From: Burkholderiales bacterium
GTDB lineage: Bacteria > Pseudomonadota > Gammaproteobacteria > Burkholderiales > Thiobacteraceae
Assembly: GCA_023511995.1 (NCBI GenBank)
Contig: JAIMAL010000011.1
Location: 1 to 64,000 of the forward strand
DNA length: 64,000 bases
Reading direction: 5' to 3'
Each line of letters starts with the position of its first letter. The first letter of the stretch is position 1. Under the pieces are notes generated by a model, which saw only the letters and a list, made by a program, of their open reading frames with translations, did not search any database and was not told the DNA's origin. The translations under genes were made by a program, and so were the position numbers. Below, one piece after another: positions 54,817-63,142 of this stretch.

Positions 54817-56619
54817 TCAGGCGGTGGCGTTGCCGGCTGGGGCGGCAAAGACCCGGTTGCGCCCGGCCTGCTTGGCCCGATAGAGGGCTTCGTCGGCGCG
54901 GCTCAAAAGCGAGTCGGCGGATTCACGCCCTTCTCGCTGGGCCACGCCGGCGCTGAAGGTGATGAGGATGCGCTGGTTGTCGTGGAGGAAGAAGCGTTTG
55001 GTGAGCTCCCGCTGCAGGCGGGTCATGATTTTCACGGCCTCCTCAAGCGTGGTGTCGGGAAAGAGGATGACGAATTCCTCTCCGCCGTAACGGGCAACGG
55101 TATCGCTGGGCCGCAGGATTGCCTTGATTACCTGCGCCAGATGCCGCAGCGCCTGGTCGCCTGCCTCGTGTCCATAGGTGTCGTTGAGGCGTTTGAAATG
55201 GTCCACGTCGAGGAGAGCAATGGAAAGGGGCGTACCGTGGCGCTCGGAACGGGCGAATTCCCGGGCGAAGGCGTCTTCCAGGCCGCGGCGGTTCAGGGCG
55301 CCGGTGAGGTAATCCTGATAGACGAGGTCTGACACCTGCTCCAGTTCCGCCTCCAGTTGACGGATGCGGGCCTCCGCCGCCTCCACCTGTTGCCGCGCCG
55401 CCACCAGTTCGTCGTGGGAGCGGATCATGTCCAGATGCAGGCTGCGCGTGTCGGCGAGGATGTCCTGCAGCACCTGGTTGAGGGTGGGCAGGTCCTCGGT
55501 GTTGCTCAGGATTTCCGTGTAACGCTCGATCTTCCTGTGGTAGCCGCCGGTGCTTTCCGACATCTCGCCGATGCGTTCGATGAAGACGGTGACCAGATTC
55601 TTCAGGGTGGCCTTGGCCTCGTTGAGGCTGTGCTTGAGGGTGCTCTGTTTGAAGATGACTTCCTTGAACCGCTTCTCGGCATCGGCAATCACCCGGCTAT
55701 CGAGGGGCTGGCGGATGATTTCCTGCACCACGATGAGCTGCCCCCGCAGCCATTGGTCGTCCAGCAAAAGCTCGCCGATGTTATCGATGACGAGCTCAAG
55801 CAGGCGCTTCAGTCCTTCGATGACGCCCGTTTCGGCCTCGGTCTGCAGTTCCACCTGGATCCAGAACTGCCGCATTGACCGGGCCAGGGCGGCGAAGGCT
55901 TCCGGGCTGCGGGCGACGCGTGCCTCGTCGGCAAGGCGCTCGGCCTCGCGCGCCAGCGCCGGCAGATGACCGAGACGCGGGCGCACGCCCTGGAGGAGGG
56001 CCTGGGCGAGGAGCTCCGCCAGGGAGGCGGCCAGATCCTCCGCTGCGGCGACGTTTACCGGCAAACCCCGGCGGTCTGCCGCCGGCTCGGCAGCAGGTTC
56101 AGCGGGGGCCGCAAGTTCGATGTCGCTGGCCACCGCGGCGCCTTCCGCCCAGGCACGGCTCAAAGCGGCAAGCTTGACCGCAAGCTCCTCCCCATTGCGG
56201 CCGAAGTTGATCAGCACCCGCTCCAGGGCCTCTTTCTTGCGCAGGGTGGTGAGACCCGGCTGTTTCAGGTCCCACTGGCGGATGAGCTCGCGGATGATCT
56301 CTGCCCAGTTGGCCTGCGCCTCGCCACGGGGTTGGACGAGGCCCTCCAGCGTGGTGGTGAACGCCTCCCAGTTGCGCTCCTCCACCGCCTTGGCGAGCTG
56401 GCGCAGCGGCCCACCCTGCGCCGGCAGGCGGCGGGCAAGGTTCTCCAGCACGCGGGCCAGATTTTCCTCCACCCCTTCCGCCGCGGCAGTTTGCGGTGCC
56501 AAGCCCGCCAGTTCCCGATAGATGCGCTGGTAATTCTCCGGTGTGGGGGCAATGCGCCGGGCGGCGAGCTGTTTCAGGGTTTCCCGGGCAAGCTCGGTGG
56601 GGTTGTTCGAAGGAGGCAT
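54817..56619 (-). CDS. GGDEF-domain diguanylate cyclase
   Basis: A 600-residue predicted cytoplasmic enzyme that makes c-di-GMP from two GTP. The last 170 residues (about 430-595) form a GGDEF domain with the active motif RYGGEEF and an intact allosteric I-site RPSD five residues before it. The first 400 residues are helical, Leu/Glu/Ala-rich and resemble no domain I can name; a coiled coil (VEAAEARIRQLEAELEQV) links them to the GGDEF domain. ATG 56619 gives MPPSNNPTELARETLKQLAA. It sits between flgB and flgA, so it probably serves motility control. A sigma-28-type promoter may drive it. Confidence 0.9.
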   Translation of the reverse strand: MPPSNNPTELARETLKQLAARRIAPTPENYQRIYRELAGLAPQTAAAEGVEENLARVLENLARRLPAQGGPLRQLAKAVEERNWEAFTTTLEGLVQPRGEAQANWAEIIRELIRQWDLKQPGLTTLRKKEALERVLINFGRNGEELAVKLAALSRAWAEGAAVASDIELAAPAEPAAEPAADRRGLPVNVAAAEDLAASLAELLAQALLQGVRPRLGHLPALAREAERLADEARVARSPEAFAALARSMRQFWIQVELQTEAETGVIEGLKRLLELVIDNIGELLLDDQWLRGQLIVVQEIIRQPLDSRVIADAEKRFKEVIFKQSTLKHSLNEAKATLKNLVTVFIERIGEMSESTGGYHRKIERYTEILSNTEDLPTLNQVLQDILADTRSLHLDMIRSHDELVAARQQVEAAEARIRQLEAELEQVSDLVYQDYLTGALNRRGLEDAFAREFARSERHGTPLSIALLDVDHFKRLNDTYGHEAGDQALRHLAQVIKAILRPSDTVARYGGEEFVILFPDTTLEEAVKIMTRLQRELTKRFFLHDNQRILITFSAGVAQREGRESADSLLSRADEALYRAKQAGRNRVFAAPAGNATA

Positions 56620-56658
56620 GCTTCGGTCGCCGTGGGCGTGAACTGCTACAATCTTTGC

Positions 56659-57393
56659 GTGCGAAGGAGGTCGTGTTTTTTATTTCGGCGGGCCGCGCGT
56701 CCAACTTTAGCCCAGGTGTGGGCATGCTGTCAGCTCGCCTGGCTTGTTGCTGCCGGCATGGCGCAGGCCGAAATGCCTCCGCCTTCGGTGCGCCACGTGG
56801 TGGAGCAATTCGTGTTCCAGCAGCTCGCCGGCCAGCCGGGGCAGATCAGCGTGGAGGTGGGGGAGCTCGATAGAGGCCTCAATCTGCCCCGCTGCCAGCG
56901 GCTGGAGGCTTTTCTCCCCGCGGGGGTGCGTCTTTGGGGACAGGCCAATGTGGGGGTGCGGTGCGTGGCGGGGGCGAACTGGACCGCCTATGTCCCCGTC
57001 ACCGTGCGCATCCAGGCACCGGTGGTGGTGGCGGCTCGGCCCTTGAGTGCCGGACGCACCCTGACCGCGGAAGACCTGTCGTTACAGACCCAGGATTTGA
57101 CCCGACTGCCACCGGGCGTGCTCACGGATCCGGCGCAGGCCATGGGGCAGGTGCTGAATGTGGGCCTGATGCCGGGCTACCCCCTGCGGCAGGACATGCT
57201 GAAGGCGCCCCTGGTCATCCGCCAGGGTCAGGTGGTGAAGCTCATCGCCCAAGGGGGGGGATTCCGCGTCACTTCGGAAGGCCGCGCCCTCACCAATGCC
57301 GCTGCGGGTCAGACCGTGCAGGTGCGCACCTCAAGCGGCCAGACGGTGACCGGCACCGCCCGGGCGGATGGCAGCGTGGAGGTGGCCTTCTAG
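56659..57393 (+). CDS. flgA: Flagellar P-ring assembly chaperone FlgA
   Basis: A 244-residue (if GTG 56659) periplasmic chaperone for FlgI. The SAF/ChaB-like C-terminal part is clear: VVVAARPLSAGRTLTAEDLS, PGYPLRQDMLKAPLVIRQGQ and VVKLIAQGGGFRVTSEGRAL. A signal-like stretch (PTLAQVWACCQLAWLVAAGM, cleavage near AQA) precedes. The start is uncertain: no in-frame ATG exists before residue AAGM, the AGGAGG at 56665-56670 faces only out-of-frame codons, and GTG codons at 56638, 56659 and 56716 are possible. GTG 56659 gives a basic n-region and lies 7 bases after a TACAAT box (56647-56652). It is divergent from the diguanylate cyclase gene. Confidence 0.85.
   Translation: MRRRSCFLFRRAARPTLAQVWACCQLAWLVAAGMAQAEMPPPSVRHVVEQFVFQQLAGQPGQISVEVGELDRGLNLPRCQRLEAFLPAGVRLWGQANVGVRCVAGANWTAYVPVTVRIQAPVVVAARPLSAGRTLTAEDLSLQTQDLTRLPPGVLTDPAQAMGQVLNVGLMPGYPLRQDMLKAPLVIRQGQVVKLIAQGGGFRVTSEGRALTNAAAGQTVQVRTSSGQTVTGTARADGSVEVAF
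56682..56709 (-). promoter_or_regulatory. Candidate sigma-28 promoter of the diguanylate cyclase
   Basis: On the minus strand: TAAAGTTG (56709-56702), 12-base spacer (one more than ideal), GCCGAAAT (56689-56682). It lies inside the 5' part of flgA, about 63 bases before the cyclase start codon. Confidence 0.45.
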
Positions 57394-57538
57394 CGTCCCC
57401 CGCGGCGCTTGGTGGTACACTGTGGGGGTCAGCCCGGCCGTTGCCTGGTCCCGGAGTCGAGGCCGGGGCCGGGCCAAAAGCCTTGTGGATGGCGGCTTTG
57501 TGCCGGATGAGCGATTGCAGCTTTGTCATGCCTTTGGC

Positions 57539-57565
57539 TCAAGTTTCGCTGCCGACAGTCGAAAT
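57539..57565 (+). promoter_or_regulatory. Sigma-28 type promoter of flgMN
   Basis: TCAAGTTT (57539-57546), 11-base spacer, GTCGAAAT (57558-57565). The -35 has the same TCAAG core as the flgK promoter. FlgM made from a FliA-dependent promoter is the usual negative-feedback design. Confidence 0.62.
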
Positions 57566-57617
57566 TCTAGCCAAGGCGGGCGGTGGTCCCGCTCACTCAT
57601 CAGCGAAGGGACATGCC

Positions 57618-57935
57618 TTGAAAATCGACAACTCTTCCAAGCCGGTGGGCAAGCCCCAGGCCACGCAGGCGACGACCAAAAAATCGGGCGCCGGCGGGGC
57701 GAAGCGGGCTTCTTCTGGTTCCTCCTCGTCCGCGGAGAAAGTGGACATCACGCCCCTGTCCGCCCAGTTGCAGGCACTGGAGAGCAAGCTGGAACAGGTG
57801 GAAGTGGTGGACACGGCACGGGTCGAGGCCATCAAACAGGCCATCGCCGAAGGCCGCTTCAGGGTGAACCCGGACGCCATCGCCGACCGGCTCATCGCCA
57901 CGGTCAAGGAAATGGTGCTCTCCCGCAAGGGCTAG
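57618..57935 (+). CDS. flgM: Anti-sigma-28 factor FlgM
   Basis: A 105-residue protein that holds FliA until the hook is complete and is then exported. The N-terminus (L/M)KIDNSSKPVGKPQATQ and the C-terminal sigma-binding part (VDTARVEAIKQAIAEGRFRV, NPDAIADRLIATVKEMVLSR) are typical. The start is TTG 57618, with GAAGGG 7 bases before it; an ATG at 57528 would add an atypical extension across the promoter. flgN follows 4 bases after the stop. Confidence 0.9.
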   Translation: MKIDNSSKPVGKPQATQATTKKSGAGGAKRASSGSSSSAEKVDITPLSAQLQALESKLEQVEVVDTARVEAIKQAIAEGRFRVNPDAIADRLIATVKEMVLSRKG

Positions 57936-57939
57936 CGCC

Positions 57940-58431
57940 ATGTCCGGCCAACCCATCGTTGATGCCCTGCTCCCGCTGCTGCGGGAGGAACGGGATGGCT
58001 ATCGCGCCTTTCTCGATCTCCTCAAGGAGGAACGAACTGCTCTCGAAGGCCGGGACCCGGACGCGCTGCTGGCGATTGCCCAACGCAAATCGGCAGAGGT
58101 GATGCGGCTAGGCCGGCTGGGGGAGGCACGCAACCAGGCGTTGCGCGCCCACACCGGTGCCACCGACCTGGCGGGCATCGAGGCCTGGTGCAGAAAGCTC
58201 GACGGGGCGACGGGCCGCACTGTGCTCACCCTCTGGCAGGAACTCCTCGACGCCGCGCGGGCAGCGCGTACCCTTAACGAGGAAAACGGCGCCCTGATCA
58301 CGGTGCGGCTAAAGCACAACCAGCAGGCCCTTGCCATCCTCCGCGGTGCCGCGCCCTCGCTGCCACCCTTCTACGGGCCCGACGGCCAGCCCTGTGGCGC
58401 TTCCTCCGGCCGCCGCTTGGGCAAGGCCTGA
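57940..58431 (+). CDS. flgN: Flagellar export chaperone FlgN
   Basis: A 163-residue chaperone for the junction proteins FlgK and FlgL. It is mostly helical: LLPLLREERDGYRAFLDLLK, EERTALEGRDPDALLAIAQR, KSAEVMRLGRLGEARNQALR. The family is weakly conserved; flgM-flgN order supports the call. Its stop lies 9 bases from the end of the convergent motD. Confidence 0.85.
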   Translation: MSGQPIVDALLPLLREERDGYRAFLDLLKEERTALEGRDPDALLAIAQRKSAEVMRLGRLGEARNQALRAHTGATDLAGIEAWCRKLDGATGRTVLTLWQELLDAARAARTLNEENGALITVRLKHNQQALAILRGAAPSLPPFYGPDGQPCGASSGRRLGKA

Positions 58432-58440
58432 CACGCGACT

Positions 58441-59256
58441 TCACTCGCCGGCCTTGCCGTTGCCTTCGCCCAACACCCCGGCGATGGGAATGTCCTTCAC
58501 CTTTTCCGGTGTTTCGGCAATGACCAGCATGGTGACGCGGCGGTTGCGTGCCCGGTTCTGTTCGTCCGTGTTGGGCAGCAGAGGCCGGTTGGCGGCGTAG
58601 CCCACCGCCACCAAGCGGTCGGGACTCACGCCGTTGGCCTCGAACAGTCGCACCACGCTGGCGGCGCGGGCGGTGGACAGCTCCCAGTTGGAAGGATAGA
58701 GGGGGGTGTTGATGGGGGTGTCGTCGGTGTGTCCCTCCACCTGGATTTTGTTGGGGATGCGGGCGAGGATCTGGGCCACGGCGGAAAGCACCTTCACCGG
58801 TTCCCCCTGCAGGGTGGCGGAGCCGGGCGGAAACAGCACTGCGGCATTGATTTCGATGGTCACCCCCCGCTGGCTCTGGGTGACGCGCACCTGCCCTTCC
58901 TTGACCAGGGGCGCCATCACCTGCAGCAAATCCTGGGCAATGCGTTTCATGTTTTCCGTCTGTTTGCGCAGGCGCGGATCCACTTCGGCATCCGGTTTCT
59001 TCACCGGCGCCGCTTTGATGGGCTGCGTGCCGGTGCCGGGGGAGAGCCGGGTTTCGAATTCGACGGGGTTGAGGGAGGAGGGCGCATTGCGGAAGGCGTT
59101 GAGCAGGGCATCCGACAGGACGCGATACTTGCCCTCGTTGATGGAGGAGATGGCGTACATCACCACGAAGAAGGCAAAGAGCAGGGTGATGAAATCGGCG
59201 TAGGAAACCAGCCAGCGTTCGAGGTTTTCGTGGTCCTGATGTTTTTTGCGGCGCAT
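58441..59256 (-). CDS. motD: Flagellar stator protein MotB/MotD type
   Basis: A 271-residue stator subunit with one N-terminal membrane helix and the ion-conducting Asp in SYADFITLLFAFFVVMYAIS, a plug/linker region, and a C-terminal OmpA-like peptidoglycan-binding domain (IQVEGHTDDTPINTPLYPSN, WELSTARAASVVRLFEANGV). ATG 59256. It follows motC after a 119-base gap holding a small CCCC/GGGG hairpin. The position next to fliA and flhFG resembles Pseudomonas motCD rather than motAB; the letter is a matter of convention. Confidence 0.86.
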   Translation of the reverse strand: MRRKKHQDHENLERWLVSYADFITLLFAFFVVMYAISSINEGKYRVLSDALLNAFRNAPSSLNPVEFETRLSPGTGTQPIKAAPVKKPDAEVDPRLRKQTENMKRIAQDLLQVMAPLVKEGQVRVTQSQRGVTIEINAAVLFPPGSATLQGEPVKVLSAVAQILARIPNKIQVEGHTDDTPINTPLYPSNWELSTARAASVVRLFEANGVSPDRLVAVGYAANRPLLPNTDEQNRARNRRVTMLVIAETPEKVKDIPIAGVLGEGNGKAGE

Positions 59257-59375
59257 GGAAGTCCGGCGGTTTGGTCCCTTGGGGAAGCGGAGGCTTGCTG
59301 TGGGCAGCCCTGTTTGCGTCCCCCTCGCAAGGGGATGTAAACCCTTATCGGCGCACCCCCCGCTTTCTTGAGGCC

Positions 59376-60116
59376 CTAAGCCAGGAAGCCGCGCAGCTTG
59401 CGCTCGATGAGGCGCGGGTTTTCCCCATTGGCCACCGAGACCAGGCCTTCCACCAGCATGTGGCGCAGGGTGATCTCGCGGGCGATGATACCCTTCAGTT
59501 TGTTGGCAATGGGCAGAAACAGCAGGTTGGCCGAACCCACGCCATAGACCGTGGCGACGAAGGCGACGGCGATGCCCGCCCCCAGTTTGGAGGGGTCGGA
59601 GAGATTCTCCATGACGTGGATGAGCCCCAGCACCGCACCCAGGATGCCGATGGTGGGCGCGTAGCCGCCGGCGGACTCCCACACCCGCGCCGCCTGCCGC
59701 TGCTGTTCCTCATAGGCGTCGATTTCCAGTTGCAGCGTCTCCCGCAGGGTTTCCGGCTCGGCGCCATCGACGAGCATCTGCAGCCCTTTTTTCACGAAGG
59801 GGTCGGCGATTTCATCGATCACGGGTTCCAGGGCGAGCAGCCCGCCCTTGCGCGCCGTCGTGCTCCACTGGGTGATGGACTGGATGAGGGCATCGGCGGC
59901 GAGAGGCGGCGGCACGAAGACCCATTTGACCATGCGCATGCCGCGCAGGAAGGTGGGCAGGGTGCTCTGCAGCATGACCGCACCGGCGGTGCCACCGATG
60001 ACGATGACGAAGGCCGTGACCTGCAGCAGGGAGCCCACATGCCCGCCTTCCAGAATCTGACCACCGATGATGGCGATGCCGGCGAGGAGGATGCCGACGA
60101 TGCTGATGAAATCCAT
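59376..60116 (-). CDS. motC: Flagellar stator protein MotA/MotC type
   Basis: A 246-residue inner-membrane ion-channel subunit with four predicted helices (FISIVGILLAGIAIIGGQI; FVIVIGGTAGAVM; APTIGILGAVLGLIHVME; AGIAVAFVATVYGVGSANLL) and a cytoplasmic loop that meets FliG. Its length and the GAVLGLIHVMENL motif fit the PomA/MotC group rather than E. coli MotA (295 residues). Ion type (H+ or Na+) cannot be told. It starts 52 bases after fliA on the same strand. Confidence 0.88.
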   Translation of the reverse strand: MDFISIVGILLAGIAIIGGQILEGGHVGSLLQVTAFVIVIGGTAGAVMLQSTLPTFLRGMRMVKWVFVPPPLAADALIQSITQWSTTARKGGLLALEPVIDEIADPFVKKGLQMLVDGAEPETLRETLQLEIDAYEEQQRQAARVWESAGGYAPTIGILGAVLGLIHVMENLSDPSKLGAGIAVAFVATVYGVGSANLLFLPIANKLKGIIAREITLRHMLVEGLVSVANGENPRLIERKLRGFLA

Positions 60117-60168
60117 GATGGTCTAGGCGGCGGAAGAAAAGGAAGGGGAGAAAAGCCACATGGGGAAG

Positions 60169-60873
60169 TCAGCGGCGGGGTTCGATCCATTCGCGCAGCC
60201 GCGCTCGCAACCGCGCCACCGCCTGGGTGTGCAGCTGACAGACGCGGGATTCCGTCACGCCCAGCACCTCGCCGATCTCCCGCAGGTTGAGGTCCTGTTC
60301 GTAATACATGGCCATGACCAGGCGCTCCCTTTCCGGCAGGCCCTTGATCGCTTCGATGAGCTGCCGGCGGAAATCGCGGTCTTCCACCATGCGGAGGGGA
60401 TCATCGCTGTCGGTGGCGTGGTGGCGTTCGAGGAAATCGGCGCCTTCGGCTTCCTGTAGGTCCTCGTAATAGACGAGCTGGTGGCCGCGCGCGTCGAGGA
60501 GCATCTGCTGGTAGTCGGCAAGGGAGACGCCCAGTTCCGCCGCCACCTCGGCTTCTGTGGGGGGACGCCTGAGCTTTTGTTCCAGTCTGCTGATGGCGGC
60601 TTCGATCTGGCGCAGATTCTTGCGCACCGTGCGCGGCAGCCAGTCTGCATGCCGCAGCTCATCCAGCATGGCGCCGCGGATACGCTGCACGGCATAGGTT
60701 TCGAACTGCGCGCCCTGGGTGCCATCGTAGTTGGCGGCGGCATCGAGCAAGCCGATCAGCCCGGCCTGGATGAGGTCGTCGACCTGGACGCTCGCCGGCA
60801 GACGCGTCATGAGATGGTAGGCGATGCGTTTGACCAGCGGGGCGAATTTCTCGACGTATTCCTCTTTTTTCAA
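60169..60873 (-). CDS. fliA: Flagellar sigma factor FliA (sigma-28)
   Basis: A 234-residue sigma factor for late flagellar genes. Region 2 has LVKRIAYHLMTRLPASVQVD and DDLIQAGLIGLLDAAANYDG; region 4 has LPERERLVMAMYYEQDLNLR and EIGEVLGVTESRVCQLHTQA. The start is TTG 60873 (KKEEYVEKFAPLVKR), with GAGG 8 bases upstream; no ATG gives a sensible N-terminus. It follows flhG by 113 bases and would read the promoters of flgKL, flgMN and perhaps the diguanylate cyclase. Confidence 0.93.
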   Translation of the reverse strand: MKKEEYVEKFAPLVKRIAYHLMTRLPASVQVDDLIQAGLIGLLDAAANYDGTQGAQFETYAVQRIRGAMLDELRHADWLPRTVRKNLRQIEAAISRLEQKLRRPPTEAEVAAELGVSLADYQQMLLDARGHQLVYYEDLQEAEGADFLERHHATDSDDPLRMVEDRDFRRQLIEAIKGLPERERLVMAMYYEQDLNLREIGEVLGVTESRVCQLHTQAVARLRARLREWIEPRR

Positions 60874-60986
60874 ACTGAAAACCTCAAATGAAGCCGCCCC
60901 AAAGGAACCTTCCGGCAGGTGCGCAAAGCCCGGGGAGCTCCCAAAGCGGCCGGCTGGGTGCCTCCCTTGTCGGCCGCTCAGGCGCC

Positions 60987-61847
60987 TTAGAGCGTTGCCA
61001 GCCGGCTTGCCGTCACCAGCCGGTGAAAGAGGCTTTCGGCTCTGCCCAGCTCCCCCTCCGGACGGGGCCATGCCTCCATGGCTTCCGCCAGCGCGCGGCA
61101 ATCCTGTGTGGCGACACTGTCGGGAAACGCGGTCACCACGCCGCGGCCCAGGCGCCGCGCCCTTCCCACCTGCGCATCGGCGGCAAGCTTCCCCAGCCAG
61201 TCGAGGCGCACACCGAGAAAGCGGCCGGCCGTGTGCTGAAGGTTATTATAAATGGCCTGCCCGTCCAAACCAGCCTTGACTTTCGTCACCACCAGATGGA
61301 AGCGGCGCAAGGCAAAGCCTTGGGCGAGGCGTTTGAGGAGGCCGTAGGTGAGGGTGATGGCCCTGGCCTCTGGCGTGGTGACGAGCACAATTTCCTGCGC
61401 TGCGAGTGTCAGGGCACAGGCGGTTTCCCCCGCGCGTGGCAGAAGCAGCGCGAAATCGGTGGCCTCCGCCAGCGCAGCGAACTCTGCGGCAAGGGCCTCC
61501 TGGCTGCTTGCATCGAGGCGGGCAAGGCCTTCCATGGCCTGCCCCAGGACAAGCCAGCCGATGCCTTCGCCGCCATGACGCACGATTTCGGCGAGCCGCT
61601 TCTGTCCCCGCAGCACCGTCGTGAGGTCATGGCGGGGCGGTGGGGCGACCTCCTCGACCGGTGGCTCAGGGGCATCGCAGAGCACCAGCACGCGGCGGCC
61701 GCGGCGGGCTAAGGTGAGGGCGAGGTTTTCCACCAAGGCGGTGCGCCCCACTCCCTCCCGCGCGGCGCAGAAGGCGATCACCCGCAAAAAATCCGGTTGC
61801 AGCAGGCGCCGCAGACCTTCTGCCTGATCGTGGGCGAAGGGCCCCAT
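60987..61847 (-). CDS. flhG: Flagellar number regulator FlhG/FleN, degenerate ATPase
   Basis: A 286-residue MinD/ParA-like protein. FlhG normally limits flagellar number and works with FlhF. The N-terminal helix MGPFAHDQAEGLRRLLQP is the FlhF-activating DQAxxLR motif. The Walker A position reads REGVGRT (30-36): both lysines of the deviant Walker A motif are arginine. The usual aspartate-bearing motifs are also lost (CDAPEPP; FALLLPRAGE). ATP binding is therefore doubtful. It starts 14 bases after flhF and precedes fliA. Confidence 0.85.
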   Translation of the reverse strand: MGPFAHDQAEGLRRLLQPDFLRVIAFCAAREGVGRTALVENLALTLARRGRRVLVLCDAPEPPVEEVAPPPRHDLTTVLRGQKRLAEIVRHGGEGIGWLVLGQAMEGLARLDASSQEALAAEFAALAEATDFALLLPRAGETACALTLAAQEIVLVTTPEARAITLTYGLLKRLAQGFALRRFHLVVTKVKAGLDGQAIYNNLQHTAGRFLGVRLDWLGKLAADAQVGRARRLGRGVVTAFPDSVATQDCRALAEAMEAWPRPEGELGRAESLFHRLVTASRLATL

Positions 61848-61861
61848 TGCGGCGGCCTGTC

Positions 61862-63142
61862 CTACCAGGTTTGCGGGATGGCGTTTTCCCCTTCCTCCGC
61901 GACGGAGAGGGCGGCCGCCGCAACCAGGGGAAACTCCTCCGCACGGGGTGTGAAGGCGGGGTCTTCCCGCGGTGGCCGGAAAGCCCGGTCGATGAGGTAG
62001 CCGGGATGGGCGAGGTGCAGGTCTTCGGGGACCCGCTGCCCATTGGTGAGGAAGTGCACCGTGAGCCGGTGGCGGATGACCACATCCAGAACGGGCCCGA
62101 GGCTTAAGCTTTCATCCACCTTGGTCAGGATACAGCCGGCCATGCCATGACCGCGGTAGGCGGTGACCACGTCGTCGAGGGTGCTGCCGTGGGCGGTGGC
62201 AGCGAGCAAAAGCAGGCGTTTCACCTCGCGACCGCGGCCGCAGAGCATGGCAATCTGCTGGGCGATGCGACGGTCGCGCTGACTCATGCCGACGGTGTCG
62301 ATGAGGACGAGATGCCGATCGGCGAGGTCGGCCAGGGTGAGTTGCAGGTCGGTTTCGTCCTTCACGGAAAAAACGGGCACGTTGAGGATCTTGCCGTAGA
62401 TGCGCAACTGTTCGTGGGCGCCAATGCGGTAGGTGTCGGTGGTGACCAGGGCCAGGCGTGAAGGCCCGTGCTTGAGCGTAGAGCGCGCGGCAAGCTTCGC
62501 CACCGTAGTGGTCTTGCCCACGCCGGTGGGGCCCACCAGCGCATAGACGCCGCCCTGCTCGATCAGGTCATCGCCGGCGCCCACACAGTGCAGATTACGC
62601 TGCAATGCCAGCTTGGCCCAACGCAGTCCGCGTTCGTAGTCGAGTTCCCGCGGCATCGCCTCCACCAACTGGCGCGCAAGCAGGGGGCTGAACCCCGCAG
62701 CCAGAAGCGCCCGCATCACTTCCAGCTTGAAGGGCTCCCGGCCCTTGAGCTCGCTCCAGGCGAAACCGGCAAGCTGGCCTTCCAGCATCATGCGGATGGT
62801 CTTCAGTTCCTGTACCAGGCTCTGCACCACGGCCTCCGGAGCCGGGGATGCCGTTGGCGGGCGCTGCGCCGTCGGGGAAGGGCCGGCTTCATTGGCCGGT
62901 GGCGCGGGCTTTTCCGCCGGCGCGCGGGGCACGGTGACGCCTGGAATCTCGTGACGGGCGGCAGGGCGCGAGGGGGGCACGGCGCCGGTCAGGGAGGCCA
63001 CATCCGCTTCGGCCACGGCCATGATCTCCACACCGCCGGGAACCGGCCGGTTGCTGAGGATCAGGGCATCGGGTCCGAGGACGTCGCGCACCTGGCGCAG
63101 GGCTTCCCGCGTGGTGGGGGCGGAAAACTTTTTCACGATCAT
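61862..63142 (-). CDS. flhF: Flagellar biosynthesis GTPase FlhF
   Basis: A 426-residue SRP-type GTPase that sets flagellar position, usually at the pole. The N-terminal B-domain has MIVKKFSAPTTREALRQVRD; a Pro/Ala-rich linker (about 55-105) follows; the NG domain has Walker A GPTGVGKT (204-211), then VTTDTYRIGAHEQLRIYGKI and the DTVGMSQRD G3 motif. ATG 63142 overlaps the flhA stop by 4 bases (ATGA). Confidence 0.95.
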   Translation of the reverse strand: MIVKKFSAPTTREALRQVRDVLGPDALILSNRPVPGGVEIMAVAEADVASLTGAVPPSRPAARHEIPGVTVPRAPAEKPAPPANEAGPSPTAQRPPTASPAPEAVVQSLVQELKTIRMMLEGQLAGFAWSELKGREPFKLEVMRALLAAGFSPLLARQLVEAMPRELDYERGLRWAKLALQRNLHCVGAGDDLIEQGGVYALVGPTGVGKTTTVAKLAARSTLKHGPSRLALVTTDTYRIGAHEQLRIYGKILNVPVFSVKDETDLQLTLADLADRHLVLIDTVGMSQRDRRIAQQIAMLCGRGREVKRLLLLAATAHGSTLDDVVTAYRGHGMAGCILTKVDESLSLGPVLDVVIRHRLTVHFLTNGQRVPEDLHLAHPGYLIDRAFRPPREDPAFTPRAEEFPLVAAAALSVAEEGENAIPQTW

